A stretch of DNA of 64,000 bases, from positions 303,768 to 367,767 of the forward strand of contig NZ_JAGGLD010000004.1 in NCBI RefSeq assembly GCF_017874255.1, given 5' to 3'. The stretch is from Paenibacillus shirakamiensis (GTDB lineage: Bacteria; Bacillota; Bacilli; Paenibacillales; Paenibacillaceae). Position 1 is the stretch's first letter. Each line of letters starts with the position of its first letter. Below the pieces are notes generated by a model. It searched no databases. It saw nothing but the letters and a program-made list of their open reading frames with translations, and was not told the origin of the DNA. Shown piece after piece: positions 1-7,690 of the stretch. The translations under genes were made by a program, and so were the position numbers.

Positions 1-126
1 TGTATACGATATATTCTGACAAAGGTTCCGCACGCCCAAATGGGCTTATATCTTTCTTTACCCGTTTCTAATTGAGTCTAGCCATGTGCATACGGGTTCA
101 GCTAATATTGTTAGTCTAAATAAAAG
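1..126. other. Window edge, no supported gene
   Basis: The first 126 bases hold no gene I can support. Frame 1 is open from the window edge to a TGA at 73-75, so the tail of a truncated plus-strand gene is possible, but 24 codons without a recognisable motif decide nothing. Confidence 0.3.
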
Positions 127-1011
127 TTATGTAAAGCGTTGTCGATATTTTCTAGGCGATATTCCCTCATATTTTACGAAAGATGCGGTGAAATAAGCCG
201 GATGGTTGAAACCTACCTCTTCCGAAATTCGTGTAATGGGCAGATTCGTCTGCAGTAGCATGCGTTTGGAATTCTCAATTCGGAATCGTAGGCGATAGAC
301 CGCTGGCGAACATCCGAATACTTTTTGCATACAACGTGCGATATAGACGGGATGAAAATTGAGCACTTCTCCAAGCTGCTGGGAGCTGATCTCTTCTTTG
401 TAATGCTGCCGCAAAAAAGCTGCAGCTCGCTCAGCGCAGACCGTATGGGGACTTGGAGGCTGAGTCTGAATAGCATCGGTAAGTTCCTGTAGTAACTGCT
501 GGAATAGAACTTGCTGATGCATACGTACTCGATCTAACGGAACATTGTGGCTAAGCTGCGTAAGTTCTTGTATGGTCTGATACACCTTCTCTGGGTGAAG
601 TAAGGAGATAAATTGCGGTATTTTCAGCTCGAAGGGCGTGATTTCGTTATAAGGCAGAAAGGAAGGTTTGTCAGGCGAGGTAGGTAAGGGAGCTCGTGCT
701 GATTCTTCCGTATAATGCCAGTCTCCATTGGTCATGAAATGTAGCCAGTAGTACTTGGTATGATGAAGCCCCCCTTGGGTGGGATAATGATAGGCATCGG
801 GTCTGAGAATAAAACTCTGGCCGGCCTGGATTTCATAACTTCTATCCTCTTCCGTAATATAGATACAACCTTCAATCACCACTAACAGATCGAACACACC
901 AAAGTTACGACGTGCAGGGTGCTTCGCACCAGGAGGGACATCCTGTATACCACTTAGAATAAAGAAGGGCAGAGGAGGAATAGAGAAATGGATTGTGGTC
1001 AGAGAGATCAA
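127..1011 (-). CDS. AraC family transcriptional regulator with N-terminal cupin
   Basis: A 294-residue regulator. Residues ~25-95 look like the cupin-type sensing domain of AraC proteins (GQSFILRPDAYHYP). Residues ~195-292 hold the two helix-turn-helix units: ISSQQLGEVLNFHPVYIARC and, after PITRISEEVGFNHPAYF, the usual C-terminal signature ending SPRKYR. It is divergent from the MATE exporter at 1172, which is the natural candidate target (inference). The start is uncertain. The first codon is a TTG at 1011 whose GGAG sits directly against it; a CTG nine bases downstream of that GGAG would be better spaced. The ligand is unknown. Confidence 0.85.
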   Translation of the reverse strand: MISLTTIHFSIPPLPFFILSGIQDVPPGAKHPARRNFGVFDLLVVIEGCIYITEEDRSYEIQAGQSFILRPDAYHYPTQGGLHHTKYYWLHFMTNGDWHYTEESARAPLPTSPDKPSFLPYNEITPFELKIPQFISLLHPEKVYQTIQELTQLSHNVPLDRVRMHQQVLFQQLLQELTDAIQTQPPSPHTVCAERAAAFLRQHYKEEISSQQLGEVLNFHPVYIARCMQKVFGCSPAVYRLRFRIENSKRMLLQTNLPITRISEEVGFNHPAYFTASFVKYEGISPRKYRQRFT

Positions 1012-1052
1012 CTCCAGTCATTTCATGATGTGAATAATATAGATGTATGGTA

Positions 1053-1065
1053 CAACCTGAGGTTG
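1053..1065. promoter_or_regulatory. Small inverted repeat between AraC regulator and MATE gene
   Basis: CAACC-TGA-GGTTG is a perfect 5-bp inverted repeat in the 160-bp divergent intergenic region. It could be part of an operator, but AraC proteins usually bind direct repeats, so the assignment is weak. Confidence 0.2.
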
Positions 1066-1171
1066 GAATAGTTAAAGTATTGGTTCGAATTATGATATTT
1101 CCCCGCTAGTATACCATCTATAATTTGATTCATACACAATGTGAACGTATAGAAAGGATTAGACAGATGAT

Positions 1172-2554
1172 ATGACAAAAGATAAATTCTCACTTTGGGT
1201 GCTGGCTTGGCCCATCTTCATTGAACTTTTTCTCCAGTTCTTGCTGGGTGCCGTAGATACATTAATGGTGAGTACCATTTCAGATGATGCGGTCGCAGTC
1301 GTTGGATTCTCGAACCAACTCTTTAATGCCATGACCACGTTATTTGCAACAGTGGCCGGGGGAGCAGGTATCGTTATTGCGCAAAAAATAGGCTCTCGTC
1401 AACAAGAAGAGGCAAGAACGGTAGCAGTCATATCCTTGAAAGCTACTATGATTATTGGGGCTTGCCTCAGTGTGCTGTTCATTGCAATTCCTACACCGAT
1501 TGCCCGATTACTTCAAATGCCTGAACAGTTAATTCCGCTGGCTACAGTCTATATATCTACCGTAGGGGGAGGGATGATTCTAACCGCCGTGATGTCTACG
1601 CTGAGCACCATGATTCGAAATACAGGGAATACAAAAGGTCCCATGTACATAGCGGTAGGAATGAATGTCATTCATATTCTCATGAATTATGGCTTCATAT
1701 TTGGTGCAGTGGGTTTCCCAAAGTGGGGACTTGCCGGCGTCGCGGCATCAACGGTAATTAGCCGATTGCTAGCTTCACTTGTTTTATTGTTTATTTTTGT
1801 AGGCGCCTTCGAGCGAAAAATCGTCGTACAGGATATTTTCCTTAGAGATCGTAAGCTATTTAAGGAAGTGATGCAGATTGGATGGCCCCTGGGAGTAAAT
1901 ATGGCTTGCTGGGTATTTTCTCAACTCGCTATTTTTGCTTTTCTTGCTATGCTGGGCACCAAAGAGTTGGCGGCAAGAACGTATATGAATACTTTAGAAT
2001 CTTTCTGCTTCCTCTTAGGTTACTCTATTGCGCTAGGAGCTCAGATCCAGATTGCTCATCTTTTTGGGGCAGGACGAACGCGTGATGCTTATAAGGCAGC
2101 GTATAAAGCTCTCAAAGTGGGCTTGCCTCTAGTGATTCTCAATGCCACCTTGTTATTAATTTTTGGTAAGTATGTATTAAGTCTGTTTACACAGGATTCA
2201 GAAATTCTTGCGATTGGTTCTTCTCTGCTCTGGATGAATCTACTGTTGCAGCCTGGCAAAATGCTGAATATGACGTTAGGAGATGCCCTGAATGCTGTAG
2301 GAGATACCCGCTTCACGATGACAATATCGCTTGTCTCCATGTGGCTTGTTGCTACTGGATGTTCTTATTGGCTTGGGGTGTCTGTCGGGTGGGGCGTTAT
2401 AGCCATCTATGGATGTATGATTGCGGATGAATACTTAAGAGGGGCTTTGTCCTTTGTGCGCTGGAGAGCGCAGAAACATCTTCGTAGTCGAGATTCCCAA
2501 TTAAAGCGTGAGCAAAGTCCAATACTAACCGTAAACAACGCATCGGTATCTTAA
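1172..2554 (+). CDS. MATE family efflux transporter
   Basis: A 460-residue, strongly hydrophobic protein of the length and pattern of the 12-helix MATE exporters (NorM/DinF type), which extrude cationic drugs or metabolites using Na+ or H+ gradients. The opening WPIFIELFLQFLLGAVDTLM and the repeated half around WPLGVNMACWVFSQLAIFAF show the internal two-fold MatE arrangement. The ATG at 1172 follows AAAGGA at 1153-1158; the ATG at 1167 is followed directly by an in-frame stop. Divergent from an AraC regulator that may control it. The substrate cannot be told from sequence. Confidence 0.9.
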   Translation: MTKDKFSLWVLAWPIFIELFLQFLLGAVDTLMVSTISDDAVAVVGFSNQLFNAMTTLFATVAGGAGIVIAQKIGSRQQEEARTVAVISLKATMIIGACLSVLFIAIPTPIARLLQMPEQLIPLATVYISTVGGGMILTAVMSTLSTMIRNTGNTKGPMYIAVGMNVIHILMNYGFIFGAVGFPKWGLAGVAASTVISRLLASLVLLFIFVGAFERKIVVQDIFLRDRKLFKEVMQIGWPLGVNMACWVFSQLAIFAFLAMLGTKELAARTYMNTLESFCFLLGYSIALGAQIQIAHLFGAGRTRDAYKAAYKALKVGLPLVILNATLLLIFGKYVLSLFTQDSEILAIGSSLLWMNLLLQPGKMLNMTLGDALNAVGDTRFTMTISLVSMWLVATGCSYWLGVSVGWGVIAIYGCMIADEYLRGALSFVRWRAQKHLRSRDSQLKREQSPILTVNNASVS

Positions 2555-2568
2555 CCGGTGCGTTGTTT
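2534..2568 (+). terminator. Rho-independent terminator overlapping the MATE stop codon
   Basis: AACAACGCATCGGT pairs with ACCGGTGCGTTGTT (one wobble) around a 6-base loop, followed by a short T run. The MATE stop codon TAA (2552-2554) lies at the loop/stem edge, so the last codons of the gene form the left arm. Confidence 0.75.
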
Positions 2569-2587
2569 TAAGAAGTAGTGCTTTTAA

Positions 2588-3136
2588 TTACAAAGCAGCC
2601 TTATATTTCTCTAAATATTGCCTATGATCAATCACTTCAATAACATTAGACCAAAGAAGAATGTTGCTAACGAATCTATCAATATCAATTCCAGGCATTT
2701 GATAGGAATCATCTGTATTTGTAGTTCCGATGGCTTCTTGTAAAAAAGTAACGGAATAGCCTCGATCATATGCCGAAATTGCTGTAAACATACAACAAAA
2801 TTCAGTCTCAAAACCTATCAGAAATAGATGGTCGATGTCTAACCGTTGTAAGTGAATGGACAGATCCGTATTAAAGAATGCGCTTGGGGTTTGTTTCTCG
2901 ATAACAAGATCCGCGCAGTTCTTAATCGCTTCATGCAACTCAGAACCTTCTGAATCGTTATGCAGCAGACTACCTTCTGAATTATCTATATGCTTCAAGC
3001 AAATGATAGGAAGCTGACTAGCTTTGAAATCTTGAATGATTTGTTTCATGACAGAAAGTTCTAGGTTGAAATCCCGCGTATCAACGATACCCTTCTGAAC
3101 ATCAATAACTAAGAGAGCCTTCATAAGTATCCACAC
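2588..3136 (-). CDS. Isochorismatase-fold cysteine hydrolase
   Basis: A 182-residue protein of the isochorismatase-like superfamily, which includes nicotinamidases and other C-N or ether-cleaving hydrolases. The catalytic Asp is in ALLVIDVQKG near the N terminus, a Lys is in VIEKQTPSAF, and the nucleophile is expected in the ETEFCC motif of the sheet-helix corner. The first possible codon is a GTG at 3136, only two bases after AAGGA. The ATG at 3124 (MKALLVIDVQ) matches the usual family start but is 14 bases from the same site. I keep the longer span and regard 3124 as equally likely. Substrate unknown. Confidence 0.85.
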   Translation of the reverse strand: MWILMKALLVIDVQKGIVDTRDFNLELSVMKQIIQDFKASQLPIICLKHIDNSEGSLLHNDSEGSELHEAIKNCADLVIEKQTPSAFFNTDLSIHLQRLDIDHLFLIGFETEFCCMFTAISAYDRGYSVTFLQEAIGTTNTDDSYQMPGIDIDRFVSNILLWSNVIEVIDHRQYLEKYKAAL

Positions 3137-3231
3137 CGTCCTTCTAACTTAGATGGTTGCATTATTCGCTTTTCATGTCCTTAACTCCTTTATATTCCTC
3201 AAAGTAATTAGCAATAGATTTAATCTCATAT

Positions 3232-3265
3232 AAAAAAGCAATCGACTCTAGTCGATTGCTTTTTT
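3232..3265 (-). terminator. Rho-independent terminator of the GAF pseudokinase gene
   Basis: Perfect 16-base arms AAAAAAGCAATCGACT / AGTCGATTGCTTTTTT with a minimal loop, directly after the stop of the minus-strand gene ending at 3275. The symmetry means it could act in both directions. Confidence 0.85.
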
Positions 3266-3274
3266 GCATATCTT

Positions 3275-4513
3275 TCAATTCAGAATATGAAAAGGCAGGG
3301 TAAAAGCTATAATAATTTCTTGATTTAAACCGCGTTGTACACGAAGAGCTCCGCCCATAATTTGAATTAACTTGTGACTGATTGCCCAGTTAAGAGATAC
3401 GTCCTCTTTCGTTTCGAGCACTTCCGAAGTAGGCAAGCTATTGGATCGCAGGCGTAGATTCAGCTGATCTGCCGTCAATCTTAGGCCCGTACAAGTCACG
3501 GAGAATTCAACCATGAATTTGGAATACTCTGAATGAGGCAGAGGAGCTGAAGATAAGACCACTGCGCCTTCTTTTGATAATTTCAGTACATCCGTAGTCA
3601 AGTTAACTAAGGTCTGTCTTAGCTTAAGTGCATCCCCGAGTAGAACAGAAGGAATGTTCGGATTGCTTACATGTACTAAGGCCGTTCTTTTATCCGTAGC
3701 CATGGGTTCTAATTGAGTAATTACGCTGCTGAGAGTGCTGTTGAAATCAAACGGTTCTTGTTCCGCAGTAATTCCACTCGCATTCAACTTACCATAATCC
3801 TGAATATCCTCTAACAGAGTAAGCAATGAATGATTACTCTCATCCAGAATACGAATATACTCTTGCTGCTCTGGAGTCAATCTTGAATCCATCATAAGCT
3901 GCGTCATTCCGACAACTCCATTCATGGGGTTGCGAATTTCCTGAACGATCATTTCAATCAGATTTCCTTTAAGTATGGAAGAGTTCTCTACTTCTGCCTT
4001 GGCATCTAGAAGAATCTGAGTCTGAACATCGAGTTCATTCACCCGGTGTTCAAGCTCAATCACATAGGCCAGAAATAAGGCCATGGAGTTCAGTGTATTC
4101 ACATCGGAATCAGCATAGGGATAATCTACTTGATCCATGGCGCAAATCGTTCCGTAGGAGCTTCCATCTTTCAAGAGTATAGGAAGTCCAATGAAAGAAC
4201 GTCCACCTAATGCTTCCGTCACTTTAAGATGACTAGTTAGTGGACTTACAGACGTATCAGGAATATAGAGCGGAGCACGTTCTTCTCCAAGCACGAGACT
4301 GCAGTAACTTGCCTCAAACGGCATACAGTCTCCTTCTTGGACGAGTTGCTCTTTTCGATTAAATGCTTTGATAATCGTATTCGTCATTCCATCATTTGAA
4401 GCGATAAATATAGTATTCGTATTGAGCATACCGCTGGTGAAATTGATAATATGTTCAGCAGCCGTATTTAGATCATGAAAAAATCCAGATTCAGTATTTC
4501 GGATGTATTCCAT
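3275..4513 (-). CDS. GAF protein with degenerate histidine kinase core (likely pseudokinase)
   Basis: Numbering is from the GTG at 4516; the ATG at 4513, five bases after AGGT, is the better start. Residues ~15-155 are a GAF domain. Residues ~180-413 follow hybrid-type sensor kinases collinearly, but key residues are lost. The H-box reads MIVQEIRNPMNG, so Gln192 replaces the phospho-accepting His. The N-box NLTTDVLKLSKEG has Asp309 in place of the Mg-binding Asn. The G1 box is CTGLRL instead of DTGxGI, and the glycine-rich G2 box is VSLNWAIS. No membrane segment and no response-regulator partner is nearby. Inference: a soluble GAF sensor without kinase activity, perhaps a binding or scaffold protein. 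The reading frame is intact, so it is probably maintained. It lies 80 bp downstream of the methionine sulfoxide reductase and may share its transcript. Confidence 0.8.
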   Translation of the reverse strand: MEYIRNTESGFFHDLNTAAEHIINFTSGMLNTNTIFIASNDGMTNTIIKAFNRKEQLVQEGDCMPFEASYCSLVLGEERAPLYIPDTSVSPLTSHLKVTEALGGRSFIGLPILLKDGSSYGTICAMDQVDYPYADSDVNTLNSMALFLAYVIELEHRVNELDVQTQILLDAKAEVENSSILKGNLIEMIVQEIRNPMNGVVGMTQLMMDSRLTPEQQEYIRILDESNHSLLTLLEDIQDYGKLNASGITAEQEPFDFNSTLSSVITQLEPMATDKRTALVHVSNPNIPSVLLGDALKLRQTLVNLTTDVLKLSKEGAVVLSSAPLPHSEYSKFMVEFSVTCTGLRLTADQLNLRLRSNSLPTSEVLETKEDVSLNWAISHKLIQIMGGALRVQRGLNQEIIIAFTLPFHILN

Positions 4514-4593
4514 CACTCACCTAGTTTCTACTGTTAATAGTGGAACCACACGGTTGTATTTAAAGAGAGAGGAATTCATTAAGTTGTCTCTAT

Positions 4594-5085
4594 CTAGTTA
4601 GGTAGGGGCAAGGCCTGTACCAGAACTTGAACAAACTTCTCTAAGTATTCACGGTCAGTGTCATCAAATCGTCCATGAAGCGGGCTATCAATATCCAGCA
4701 CACCTAAGAGATGACCATCTTTAAACATTGGGATTACGATTTCGCTATTCGTTGCCGCATCACAAGCAATATGCCCAGGGAACGCATGCACATCCTCGAC
4801 AACCATGGTCTTTCTTTCTTGAGCCGCAGCTCCGCATACGCCTTTGTTCAATGGAATGCGAATACAAGCAGGTAGGCCTTGAAAAGGACCTAGAACTAGT
4901 TCTTGACCATCATACAAATAGAAACCAGCCCAATTAATCTCTTGTAAAAAGGATCCTAATAGCGCAGCAGCATTAGCTAGATTAGCAATTGCATTGGATT
5001 CGCCTTCAATTAGGCTATGAAGTTGACTAATTACTGTATCATATTGTTCAGGCCGAGAGCCTGTATAAGTTTGTTGATGAAACAA
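4594..5085 (-). CDS. Free methionine-(R)-sulfoxide reductase (GAF type, YtsP/MsrC-like)
   Basis: A cytoplasmic single-GAF enzyme that reduces free methionine-R-sulfoxide. The three family cysteines are present in LPACIRIPLNKGVCG and FPGHIACDAATNSEIV, with the typical NWAGFYL and GVLDIDSP segments. The frame stays open to an ATG at 5166, but the TTG at 5083-5085 is seven bases after a perfect GGAGG (5093-5097) and gives MFHQQTYTG and 163 residues, the usual family length. It sits upstream of the GAF pseudokinase on the same strand and is divergent from the gene at 5306. Confidence 0.92.
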   Translation of the reverse strand: MFHQQTYTGSRPEQYDTVISQLHSLIEGESNAIANLANAAALLGSFLQEINWAGFYLYDGQELVLGPFQGLPACIRIPLNKGVCGAAAQERKTMVVEDVHAFPGHIACDAATNSEIVIPMFKDGHLLGVLDIDSPLHGRFDDTDREYLEKFVQVLVQALPLPN

Positions 5086-5305
5086 GGGAAAGCCTCCGTT
5101 TCCGGCTAGAAATAAGATGCACATCTCATTATACCAGTAATCTATTCTTTGTGCTAAATAGGTCAATGAATAGTTATAGCTTAAGGTTGAGCCTTAGAAA
5201 TTAATCATGATGACCCTCTATCTTAAGTCAGATCTTGTTTCCATGAAGGTCGGAAAGGGTACATTACAATCAGAATCTAGTTCATTACCGGAAGGAGAAC
5301 ATACT

Positions 5306-5611
5306 ATGCGTGCTGATATTCAGAATCTATTTATCCGAATTCATATGCTTCACAATGCTAGTGAGGACGATATTAACATGGGAGATATGCTCATATTGCT
5401 AGAAAATCATGGCTATAAGGTGGCTGAGCGGGAGATTAAGCAGGAATTAGAACGTTTGACAGAGGATAATTTCTTAACCCGCCATGAAGAGCAATATTCT
5501 ATTACAGGCACAGGCATTGAAGAACTTAAAGATATTAAAGTAGTATTAAAAGAATTGTGTGGTGAGGTACTTCCTTCCACTACACATGAGAAGAAAACTT
5601 CAGCTAGTTAA
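5306..5611 (+). CDS. Small winged-helix-like protein of unknown function
   Basis: About 101 residues, mostly helical and charged: MRADIQNLFIRIHMLHN, then a segment resembling recognition-helix and wing geometry (EIKQELERLTEDNFLTRHEE, YSITGTGIEELKDI). This suggests a small winged-helix fold such as PadR-like proteins, but I recognise no family with certainty. The frame is open from 5207; the ATG at 5306 is chosen because GGAAGGAG lies eight bases upstream. Confidence 0.65.
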   Translation: MRADIQNLFIRIHMLHNASEDDINMGDMLILLENHGYKVAEREIKQELERLTEDNFLTRHEEQYSITGTGIEELKDIKVVLKELCGEVLPSTTHEKKTSAS

Positions 5612-5623
5612 TTCATGTGCTGT

Positions 5624-5717
5624 TAAATACGAAAAGTCATCCTTATTTATACATTGGGGGAAGGAAAAATATTCGCTCCCGGTGAATAAATATATGAGGA
5701 TGGCTTATTTGTATTTA
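5624..5717. repeat. Long imperfect inverted repeat
   Basis: A left arm starting TAAATACGAAAAGTCATCCT matches the reverse complement of a right arm ending GGATGGCTTATTTGTATTTA, with further weaker pairing (CATTGGGGG with CTCCCGGTG) toward a ~15-base loop. The whole 94-base element is one long imperfect hairpin. It lies between the winged-helix-like gene and the XRE-TPR regulator. It may be a terminator, an mRNA structure or a decayed miniature element; the sequence alone does not decide. Confidence 0.5.
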
Positions 5718-5784
5718 ATCATGAAAAAAATCTGAAAGTATTATCATTTAACAATAAATTCAGCAGAGCATAGGAGGTGTTGCA

Positions 5785-7161
5785 ATGGATTCGATGAACT
5801 CTATTCGCTCGGAGATTGAAGATCATCTTGCGAGTAATGGGTATACGCTCACTACATTTGGACACCTATCCGGTATGAACCGGGGGACCCTAAGCGCTAT
5901 ACTGCATGCCTCTCCTCCTAAGCCTATAGCCATCCGGCAACTTGATGTAATTACAGAGGCGCTGGGGTATCCAGAAGGTTGGTTCTACCATTTATATTTA
6001 AGTGAATGTTTTGCCAACGAGAAGGTGAGTAGACGCCGATTAGAGTCATACCTAATTCGTTCGGCGGAACTAAATAAGCTGGATTGCATCAAAGCAGCCA
6101 TCTCTCGTCTAGTAGACAATCCTAAACATATTCATATTATATTTGATATAGGTGAGAAGCTGTATGCGCTGGGACATATTACAGAATCAGCCTTATTTCA
6201 TGAAGCGGCTGCTGAATTAGAGAAATATAATCACTCTGAGCGGTTAGCAATAAGTCAATATCGCCTGTTCATGGCCCACCAAGGACCCCACGTTGAGGAG
6301 AACTGGAAAGCAGTCATTCGTTTTGAATCCTTTCGTTTACGTCTGCCAGAGAATTATCAACTTGACGCATTGCTAAGGTTAGCAATCGTCTGCTTTGCGT
6401 TATCTAAATGGAAAGAAGTCGAGAAATACGCAGATGAATTGAGAATGCTGGCTCAAGCCATTTATCGTGAACAATTGAAGAGATTAAAGCAAAACAGACC
6501 GTTTGAAATATTACATACCGAGCGTCATTTTGTCGTGTATTATGGACAAGGTTATCTTCTAAAAGCGGGGGCGTTAGGCAAGCAGGGGTATTATGAAGAT
6601 GGAAAAAAATTCGTGCTAGGGTATGCAGACCTTGGATGGTTTCATGAGCTTGACGAAGTTGGAACATCAGAGGTGAAGAAGTTCTCTTTGTGGGCCAAAG
6701 CCAATCTCTACACATTTGATATGATGATGGGCAAGTATGACATTCTTATGGATTATACGGACTTTTTAGACGAACATCCACAAGAACTGTTACCCGCTCT
6801 CGTTACAATTGTAGAGTGTGCCAATAAATATGATTTCCAAATCGACTGGGTCTTGGAGAAATATGCGGAGCAGATTACACGGTTCGATACGTCCGGAAAC
6901 ATAATCAATTATGGACTGTTTTATTCATACTGTTATCAGATTGCAATTTACCATTTAAATCAACTTGAGTATATAAAAGGGATAAGTTTTACTTTACAAG
7001 CACTTAATCTAGCGATTACTATTAGAAGCGACAAGGATTTCATTCAATGTGTAACCTTGTTCGAAGCTTATAGACCTCATTCGACTGAGGTATTAAGAAA
7101 TGAATATCACTCCCTGATGAATCAGATGCGCAAAAGTGAAGAGAATTTGTGCTACCTTTAA
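5785..7161 (+). CDS. XRE-type HTH / TPR-like regulator (AimR/AloR/PlcR style)
   Basis: 458 residues. An N-terminal helix-turn-helix (~1-65: LTTFGHLSGMNRGTLSAILH) is followed by an all-helical region of degenerate TPR-like repeats to the C terminus. This is the architecture of RRNPP peptide-sensing regulators and of the arbitrium-like AloR receptors known from Paenibacillus. The start has an excellent AGGAGGTG seven bases upstream. The 3' end overlaps a small hydrophobic reading frame at 7149, and a Spo0E-like phosphatase follows at 7367. That setting would fit a role in sporulation timing, but this is inference; no ligand or target is visible. It could instead be one of the many orphan XRE-TPR proteins of the genus. 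Confidence 0.75.
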   Translation: MDSMNSIRSEIEDHLASNGYTLTTFGHLSGMNRGTLSAILHASPPKPIAIRQLDVITEALGYPEGWFYHLYLSECFANEKVSRRRLESYLIRSAELNKLDCIKAAISRLVDNPKHIHIIFDIGEKLYALGHITESALFHEAAAELEKYNHSERLAISQYRLFMAHQGPHVEENWKAVIRFESFRLRLPENYQLDALLRLAIVCFALSKWKEVEKYADELRMLAQAIYREQLKRLKQNRPFEILHTERHFVVYYGQGYLLKAGALGKQGYYEDGKKFVLGYADLGWFHELDEVGTSEVKKFSLWAKANLYTFDMMMGKYDILMDYTDFLDEHPQELLPALVTIVECANKYDFQIDWVLEKYAEQITRFDTSGNIINYGLFYSYCYQIAIYHLNQLEYIKGISFTLQALNLAITIRSDKDFIQCVTLFEAYRPHSTEVLRNEYHSLMNQMRKSEENLCYL

Positions 7162-7250
7162 TTATAGTAGCAGTATTAATTGGTGGTATGCTGTTCTATC
7201 TTCGTAGGCACTCAACTGAGTGCCTTTTAATAAATTCAAAACATACATAA
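7149..7250 (+). CDS. Possible 33-residue hydrophobic peptide overlapping the XRE-TPR gene end
   Basis: A GTG at 7149 opens a frame that overlaps the last 13 bases of the regulator and ends at TAA 7248-7250. It encodes LPLIIVAVLIGGMLFYL followed by RRHSTEC and a polar tail. Small peptide genes overlapping or abutting a receptor gene are the rule in RRNPP pairs. Against it: there is only a weak GAAGAG site upstream, a terminator-like hairpin (7206-7225) lies inside the frame, and Arg-Arg just after the membrane segment predicts a cytoplasmic C terminus, unlike exported Phr or AimP precursors. Treat as a hypothesis. Confidence 0.25.
   Translation: MLPLIIVAVLIGGMLFYLRRHSTECLLINSKHT
7206..7228 (+). 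terminator. Hairpin with short T run after the XRE-TPR gene
   Basis: AGGCACTCA-AC-TGAGTGCCT is a perfect 9-bp stem followed by only TTT and then AA. It probably ends the regulator transcript, though the U tract is weak. Confidence 0.6.
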
Positions 7251-7366
7251 TGTGGGTTATAAGGGAATGGCATAAAGTATTGCTAATTTTTTTGTTTTCC
7301 TAAATAGTGATTTTTTGACATCATGTATTATGATAGGATCGAATGATAGGAGTGAGGTGGTTGGCT

Positions 7367-7594
7367 ATGGCATTGAATCCAATACAAACACATAGGAAAT
7401 TAAAAAAAGGAACGAGCAAAGTCAACGAGGATTTGCTTTCTACTATAGAAAATCTACGGCTTGAGTTAATTTTAGCAGCTGCGGATTGGAATTTCACAAG
7501 TGATTATGTGCTTGAATTAAGCCAGCGACTTGATCGATATATCATATTAGCACAGCATCAGATGATTGGTGGTTTCCAAGCGCTAGATTCATAA
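7367..7594 (+). CDS. Spo0E family aspartyl-phosphate phosphatase
   Basis: A 75-residue helical protein with the Spo0E-family signature: IENLRLELILAAAD, then VLELSQRLDRYIILAQHQ, in which SQRLD corresponds to the conserved SxxLD motif. Spo0E proteins dephosphorylate Spo0A-P and delay sporulation. The frame is open from an ATG at 7343 without a ribosome binding site; the ATG at 7367 has AGGTGG six bases upstream and is chosen. Its own terminator follows. The position right after an XRE-TPR regulator may link it to that regulator's circuit (inference). Confidence 0.85.
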   Translation: MALNPIQTHRKLKKGTSKVNEDLLSTIENLRLELILAAADWNFTSDYVLELSQRLDRYIILAQHQMIGGFQALDS

Positions 7595-7617
7595 TCATAA
7601 GGATCATAATCGAGGAT

Positions 7618-7655
7618 AGCCCTCCATTCGCATGTGTGTGAATGGGGGGCTTTTT
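7618..7655 (+). terminator. Rho-independent terminator after the Spo0E-like gene
   Basis: AGCCCTCCATTC pairs with GAATGGGGGGCT (one wobble) around a 10-base loop, followed by TTTTT. Confidence 0.85.
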
Positions 7656-7690
7656 GTTAATGAACATAACCACACGTATGTATGAGATAG

